Below are positions 5,420 to 8,813 of a stretch of 8,813 bases of DNA, in pieces. Origin of the DNA: Chloroflexota bacterium (GTDB lineage: Bacteria; Chloroflexota; Limnocylindria; Limnocylindrales; CSP1-4); assembly GCA_003158495.1 (NCBI GenBank), contig PMJT01000062.1, forward strand, positions 2,847 to 11,659, written 5' to 3'. The notes below the pieces were generated by a model. That model had not been told where the DNA came from, did no database searches, and was given only the letters and a program-made list of their open reading frames with translations. Position numbers and translations under genes: made by a program. How positions within the stretch are numbered: position 1 is the stretch's first letter; each line of letters opens with the position of its first letter.

Positions 5420-6646
5420 CTACTGCGGCTTGAGAATAGTGGCCAGGCGGTCGACGACGTAGTCGACTTCGTCGTCGGACAGGTCGGGGTAGATCGGCAG
5501 CGAAATCTCGCGCTCGAACTGCAGGTTGGCCACGGGCAGATCCGCCGGGGCGTAGCCGTAGGTGCGGCGGTAGTAGGGATGCAGGTGCAGGGGGATGAAG
5601 TGGACGCTCGTGCCGACGCCGGCTTCGGCCAGCCTGTCAATAGCCTCGGCGCGCGTGACGGCGACGCGATCCAGGTGCAGGCGGATGGGGTAGAGGTGCC
5701 AGGCGTGGACCTCGTTCGGCCCGGCCGCGGCCGGCAACTCGACCAGGTCCGCGATCGCGGATGCGGCGAAGGCCCGGTCGTAGCGACGAGCGACGCGTTC
5801 GCGCTCGACGCGCATTGCCTCGGCGCGGTCCAGTTGCACCAGGCCAATCGCGGCGGCCACGTCCGTCAGGTTGTACTTGAACCCGACGTCCTCGATCTCG
5901 TAATACCAGCTGCCGCCGCCTGAATACCGTTTCCACGCGTCTCGAGTCAGACCGTGGAGCCGCATCGAGCGGGCCCGGTTCGCGATCTCGGGCGAGTCGG
6001 TCAGGAGCATCCCGCCCTCACCGGTTGTGACCGTCTTGGTGGCGTAGAAGCTCAGCGCCCCGGCCGTCCCGACAGTGCCGGCCTCGCGGCCGTCCCGGCT
6101 GCAGGGCAGTGCGTGGGCCGCATCCTCGATCACCGGCAGGTTCCGGCTCCGGGCGAGCTCAAGGATCGGGTCCATGTCGGCCATCAAGCCGCCGAAATGG
6201 ACGACCATGATGGCCTTCGTCTCGGGCCGGAGCTGGGCCTCGATCGTCGCGGCCGTGGCGTTGAAGGTGACCGGATCCACGTCCGCGAGTCGCGGCCGAG
6301 CGCCCAGGTAGCGGACCGTCTCACCGCACGCGGCGAAGGTGTACGTGGGCACGACAACTTCGTCGCCAGCCTTGATGCCGAGCGCTTCGAGGATCAGGTG
6401 GAGTGCCGCGGTGGCTGAGTTGACCGCGACGGCATGCCCGCAGCCGAGGCGATTCTTGACGGCTTCTTCGAACGCGACCGTCCTCTGGCCGGTGGTCAGC
6501 CAGCGGGAGTCCAGGACCTCCATGACGGCGTCGCGTTCGGCCTGGCCGATGGAGGGCCGGTGGAACGGGATGTGCCGCGCCGGCGCCGCGTCCCCGGCCG
6601 AGGACTGAGCGGCGGCGACGGCTGCGGGCTTGGGCGTGGCAGTCAT
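5420..6646 (-). CDS. DegT/DnrJ/EryC1/StrS sugar aminotransferase (PglE/ArnB/PseC-like)
   Basis: This complete 408-residue PLP enzyme is predicted to aminate C4 of a 4-keto-6-deoxy nucleotide sugar. Motifs in order are SRWLTTGQRTVAFEEAV (47-63), VNSATAALHL (75-84) for cofactor phosphate, VVPTYTFAA (98-106), PVIEDAAHAL with Asp175, SFYATKTVTTGEGGM (199-213) with Schiff-base Lys204, and FKYNLTDVAAAIGL (256-269). The N-terminal 24 residues are an Ala/Pro-rich extension before the usual start of the fold (HIPFHRPSIG). Its ATG overlaps the stop of the upstream dehydratase gene by 4 bp (ATGA), with GAGAGG 7 nt before it, so the two are coupled and probably act in sequence. The dehydratase would supply the 4-keto sugar. 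PglE-type UDP-HexNAc substrates are the best guess from context; sequence alone does not fix the substrate. Confidence 0.93.
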   Translation of the reverse strand: MTATPKPAAVAAAQSSAGDAAPARHIPFHRPSIGQAERDAVMEVLDSRWLTTGQRTVAFEEAVKNRLGCGHAVAVNSATAALHLILEALGIKAGDEVVVPTYTFAACGETVRYLGARPRLADVDPVTFNATAATIEAQLRPETKAIMVVHFGGLMADMDPILELARSRNLPVIEDAAHALPCSRDGREAGTVGTAGALSFYATKTVTTGEGGMLLTDSPEIANRARSMRLHGLTRDAWKRYSGGGSWYYEIEDVGFKYNLTDVAAAIGLVQLDRAEAMRVERERVARRYDRAFAASAIADLVELPAAAGPNEVHAWHLYPIRLHLDRVAVTRAEAIDRLAEAGVGTSVHFIPLHLHPYYRRTYGYAPADLPVANLQFEREISLPIYPDLSDDEVDYVVDRLATILKPQ

Positions 6647-8622
6647 TCGCTTGCCTCTCGTGGCGTTGGGGTGGGCGCTGGCGCGGGCGCGGTCGCCGCA
6701 GCCGGATCTGTAGGGGCAGCGGCAGGGGCAGCGCCCGCCGCCGCCTGCGCCTCGACCGGCACCTTGCCGAGCGAGGCGACCCGGCGCAGCAGGTCGCGGA
6801 CGCGGATGTCGTCGTGGTCCTGTGTGGCGGCGGCGAGATCGCCGAGCAACTCCTGGAGGGGCTTGCCGACGGTTCCGATCGCACTGGCCCGGACCCGCAT
6901 GATCGAGGGGTGCCCGGTCCGGTCCGTTGTCTCGTGGTCGTGGAAGAGCGACTCGTGGAGCCGCTCACCGGCCCGGAGACCGGTGTAGACGATCGGCACG
7001 TTCTCCTCGGTCAGGCCGGACAGGTGGATCAGGTCTCGGGCCAGGTCCACGATCTTCACCGGATCGCCCATGTCGAGGACGAAGATCACGCCGCTGTCCG
7101 GCGTGGCCCCGGCCTGCAGGATCAGGCTCACGGCCTCGGGAATCGTCATGAAGTAGCGCGTCGCGTCGGCGTGGGTGATCGTGATCGGCCGGCCGAGCTC
7201 CAGCTGGCGCTGGAATATCGGAATGACGCTCCCGCTGGATCCCAGTACGTTGCCGAACCGGACCGCGACGTAGGGCCGGCCCGTGCGCCGGGCGCTGGCG
7301 ACCGTGAGGAGTTCGGCCAGGCGCTTGGTGGCGCCCATGGCGGAAACCGGCTCAACGGCTTTGTCCGTGGAGATAAAGACGAGGCGTCCGACGCCGAGCC
7401 GTTCGCAGGCCGAGATTACGTTCTGCGAGCCGAAAACGTTGGTCATGGCGCCCTCGGCCGGGGAGTGTTCGACCATCGGCACGTGCTTGAGCGCCGCTGC
7501 GTGGAAGACGACGTCCGGACGGGCCCTGGAGATGAAGGCGTCGACCGCTTCCTGCGATCGAATGTCGGCCAGGACGGGCTCGAATGTGACGCCGGGGTTG
7601 GCGGACAGGCGTTCGGCCAGCTCGCGCTCCATGGACCACAGCGACTCTTCGTGGTTGTCGACTATCGTCAGGAGACGCGGTCCCATCGCCAGGATCTGGC
7701 GGACCAGCTCGCTGCCGATCGATCCGCCGCCGCCCGTAACCAGGACGCTGGCCCCGTTCAGGTAGCCGGCGAGCGCGTCGCTGTCGATTTCCACCGGTTC
7801 GCGGCGGAGCAGGTCATCGACGCTGACGCGGCGGATCCGAGCCGTGAGGCTCTCGCCGCCGAGCAGTTCGCGCGGGTGCGGCACGGTTCGGACCTGCAGC
7901 CCGAGTTCCTGGCCGCGCTCGAATGCGCGCCTGATCGCCGGACCCGAGGCGGTCGGCATGGCCACGAGCAGCTGGCGGGCGTGGGTGTCGTGGGCGGCCT
8001 TTGGCAACTCGTCCAATCCGCCGAAGACGCGCTTGCCGAGAAGCCGCGAACCGTGCTTGAGGGGATCGTCGTCGATGAAGCCGACGATGTTCAGGTGGGC
8101 GGCCGGATCGCGGCCGGCGACTCGCGCGACCGTGGCGCCGGTTTCGCCTGCGCCGTAGACGATCGTCGGCAGCAAACCCTGCTCTTCGTCCGTTCCGCCG
8201 GAAAGTCCGCGCCGCTCGAGAGTGGCACGCACCGCGAACCGCCCGCCGCCGACGAACGCGACTTCCAGGAGCGCTTCGACGGCAAATATGGATCGAGGAT
8301 AGTTGGTCGTTCCCGGGACCTTGAACGCGGCCAGGATCAGAAAACCGAACACGGCGATGGCTGTGGCCACAACAACGGCGAAGACGATGAGGTACATCTC
8401 CTGAACCGAGGCATAGCGCCACTCGCGCCGGTACAAGCCGAAGCCGACGAAGACGAGCGGCATCACGATCAGCGGGATCAGGCCCGCCGGCATGGCATCG
8501 CGGAGGTTCCGGGCGAAGTCCGAGAGGTCGAATCGGAGGAGGAACGCCAATACGATTGCGGCGGCCGTGACGGCCACGTCGTAGATGAAGAGGTGGCGGC
8601 CGCGGAGGGCGAAACTACGCAT
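6643..8622 (-). CDS. Membrane NDP-sugar 4,6-dehydratase, long form (PglF/WbpM/CapD family)
   Basis: This 659-residue enzyme is predicted to convert a UDP-HexNAc, typically UDP-GlcNAc, to its 4-keto-6-deoxy form. Four hydrophobic segments (about 13-29, 45-63, 76-100, 113-130) anchor it. A first Rossmann domain starts at TIVYGAGETGATV (153-165). The catalytic short-chain dehydrogenase domain starts at VLVTGGGGSIGSEL (293-306) and includes FHAAALKHVPMVE (373-385), FISTDKAVEP (416-425), AMGATKR (428-434) and VRFGNVLGSSGSV (454-466). Met429 and Lys433 stand where short-chain dehydrogenases normally have Tyr-xxx-Lys; this Ser-Met-Lys arrangement marks the long PglF/WbpM class rather than the short PseB/FlaA1 class. 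The tail from about 625 is Ala/Pro/Thr-rich. ATG 8622 is chosen over the in-frame codon at 8679 because GAGGA lies 8 nt upstream and the first hydrophobic segment follows closely. It overlaps both operon neighbours. Confidence 0.93.
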   Translation of the reverse strand: MRSFALRGRHLFIYDVAVTAAAIVLAFLLRFDLSDFARNLRDAMPAGLIPLIVMPLVFVGFGLYRREWRYASVQEMYLIVFAVVVATAIAVFGFLILAAFKVPGTTNYPRSIFAVEALLEVAFVGGGRFAVRATLERRGLSGGTDEEQGLLPTIVYGAGETGATVARVAGRDPAAHLNIVGFIDDDPLKHGSRLLGKRVFGGLDELPKAAHDTHARQLLVAMPTASGPAIRRAFERGQELGLQVRTVPHPRELLGGESLTARIRRVSVDDLLRREPVEIDSDALAGYLNGASVLVTGGGGSIGSELVRQILAMGPRLLTIVDNHEESLWSMERELAERLSANPGVTFEPVLADIRSQEAVDAFISRARPDVVFHAAALKHVPMVEHSPAEGAMTNVFGSQNVISACERLGVGRLVFISTDKAVEPVSAMGATKRLAELLTVASARRTGRPYVAVRFGNVLGSSGSVIPIFQRQLELGRPITITHADATRYFMTIPEAVSLILQAGATPDSGVIFVLDMGDPVKIVDLARDLIHLSGLTEENVPIVYTGLRAGERLHESLFHDHETTDRTGHPSIMRVRASAIGTVGKPLQELLGDLAAATQDHDDIRVRDLLRRVASLGKVPVEAQAAAGAAPAAAPTDPAAATAPAPAPTPTPREASE

Positions 8623-8813
8623 CTGTGGGTTCCTCGATCGCCGCCTGCACCCCGGCGGGAAGGTGGATGGGCCGGCCAAGCAACGCCATCGGCGTCTTCG
8701 CCAGTATCCACAGGTCGAGCCTGGTAGAGCGGTTGCGCAGGTAAGCGGCGTCGATGACCACCTTACGCGGCAGGATCGCCTCGCGGTAGTGGGTGTCCGG
8801 GTCGGCCGCGCCC
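8615..8813 (-). CDS. Bacterial sugar transferase, C-terminal end (partial)
   Basis: The minus-strand frame is open from the window edge to a TAG at 8617-8615 and encodes the last 65 residues of a protein. It contains DTHYREAILPRKVVIDAAYL (6-25) followed by RNRSTRLDLWILAKT (26-40). This pattern (YRE-IL-P-K, Y-x-R-N-R-S, then L-DL-I-T) matches the C-terminal end of initiating sugar transferases that place a sugar-phosphate on undecaprenyl phosphate. The catalytic part lies outside the window. Its stop overlaps the dehydratase start by 8 bp (ATGCGTAG), so it is the upstream gene of the same operon. A PglC-like role is attractive because PglF- and PglE-like enzymes follow, but the ILP-K ending differs from PglC as I remember it. 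Only the last 65 residues are visible, so substrate class is open. Confidence 0.75.
   Translation of the reverse strand, partial: GAADPDTHYREAILPRKVVIDAAYLRNRSTRLDLWILAKTPMALLGRPIHLPAGVQAAIEEPTDA
8631..8635 (-). promoter_or_regulatory. Ribosome binding site for the 4,6-dehydratase
   Basis: On the minus strand GAGGA lies 8 nt before the ATG at 8622, inside the end of the upstream sugar transferase gene. It supports the start at MRSFALRGRH over the in-frame codon at 8679, which would add 19 residues overlapping the transferase coding region. Confidence 0.65.

Noticed and set aside
8620..8679. An alternative start at 8679 for the dehydratase
   Set aside because: The added residues overlap the coding end of the sugar transferase gene, and the ATG at 8622 has a well-placed ribosome binding site.
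6814..8727. A 637-codon open frame on the plus strand, antisense to the dehydratase gene
   Set aside because: Its product is rich in Asp, Arg, Gly and Val with no recognisable domain. Long antisense frames are expected opposite GC-rich coding DNA, and the minus-strand frame has clear catalytic motifs.
1..8813. Mobile elements, CRISPR arrays, phage or defence genes
   Set aside because: No transposase or integrase motifs, spaced repeats or terminal inverted repeats were seen. Base composition looks even by eye, so there is no sign of recent transfer.

Overview
The window is a stretch of high-GC (roughly two-thirds G+C by eye) bacterial chromosome given over to cell-surface glycan biosynthesis. 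It holds five complete protein genes and two cut by the window edges. I see no RNA genes, CRISPR arrays, integrases or transposases. The organism looks like a high-GC monoderm-type bacterium. A LytR-CpsA-Psr (LCP) enzyme, which attaches glycans to the wall, sits among sugar-nucleotide genes. Its N-terminus has four hydrophobic segments and resembles proteins I associate with Chloroflexota. That placement is an impression only, and an actinobacterium cannot be excluded.

Layout: (1) 1-1535, plus strand: the C-terminal part of a DegT/DnrJ/EryC1/StrS sugar aminotransferase, overlapping by 4 bp a class I methyltransferase that resembles sugar N-methyltransferases. (2) 1600-3015, minus strand: a full-length polyprenyl-phosphate sugar-1-phosphate transferase, convergent with (1). 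(3) 3016-3207: a divergent promoter region. (4) 3208-5320, plus strand: an RmlC-type 3,5-epimerase, then after 124 bp an LCP protein with a TTG start. (5) 5420-8813, minus strand: a tightly overlapping operon read right to left. It has the C-terminal end of a second sugar transferase, a long PglF/WbpM-type NDP-sugar 4,6-dehydratase, and a second DegT-family aminotransferase.

How it fits together: the dehydratase and aminotransferase of (5) would turn a UDP-HexNAc into a 4-keto-6-deoxy and then a 4-amino-4,6-dideoxy sugar. The co-transcribed transferase is a natural candidate to load the first sugar-phosphate on the lipid carrier. The aminotransferase/methyltransferase pair in (1) suggests a second amino sugar that is then N-methylated. 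RmlC points to a rhamnose-like or other 6-deoxy sugar, and the LCP enzyme could attach the finished glycan to the wall. Two lipid-carrier sugar transferases imply two separately initiated glycans, or alternative initiators for one.

The individual families are known. The parts most worth a second look are the predicted N-methylated amino sugar, the dehydratase/aminotransferase/transferase operon, and the polytopic LCP protein with a possibly leaderless TTG start. No stretch longer than 300 bases lacks a gene; the gaps are 64, 192, 124 and 99 bp.
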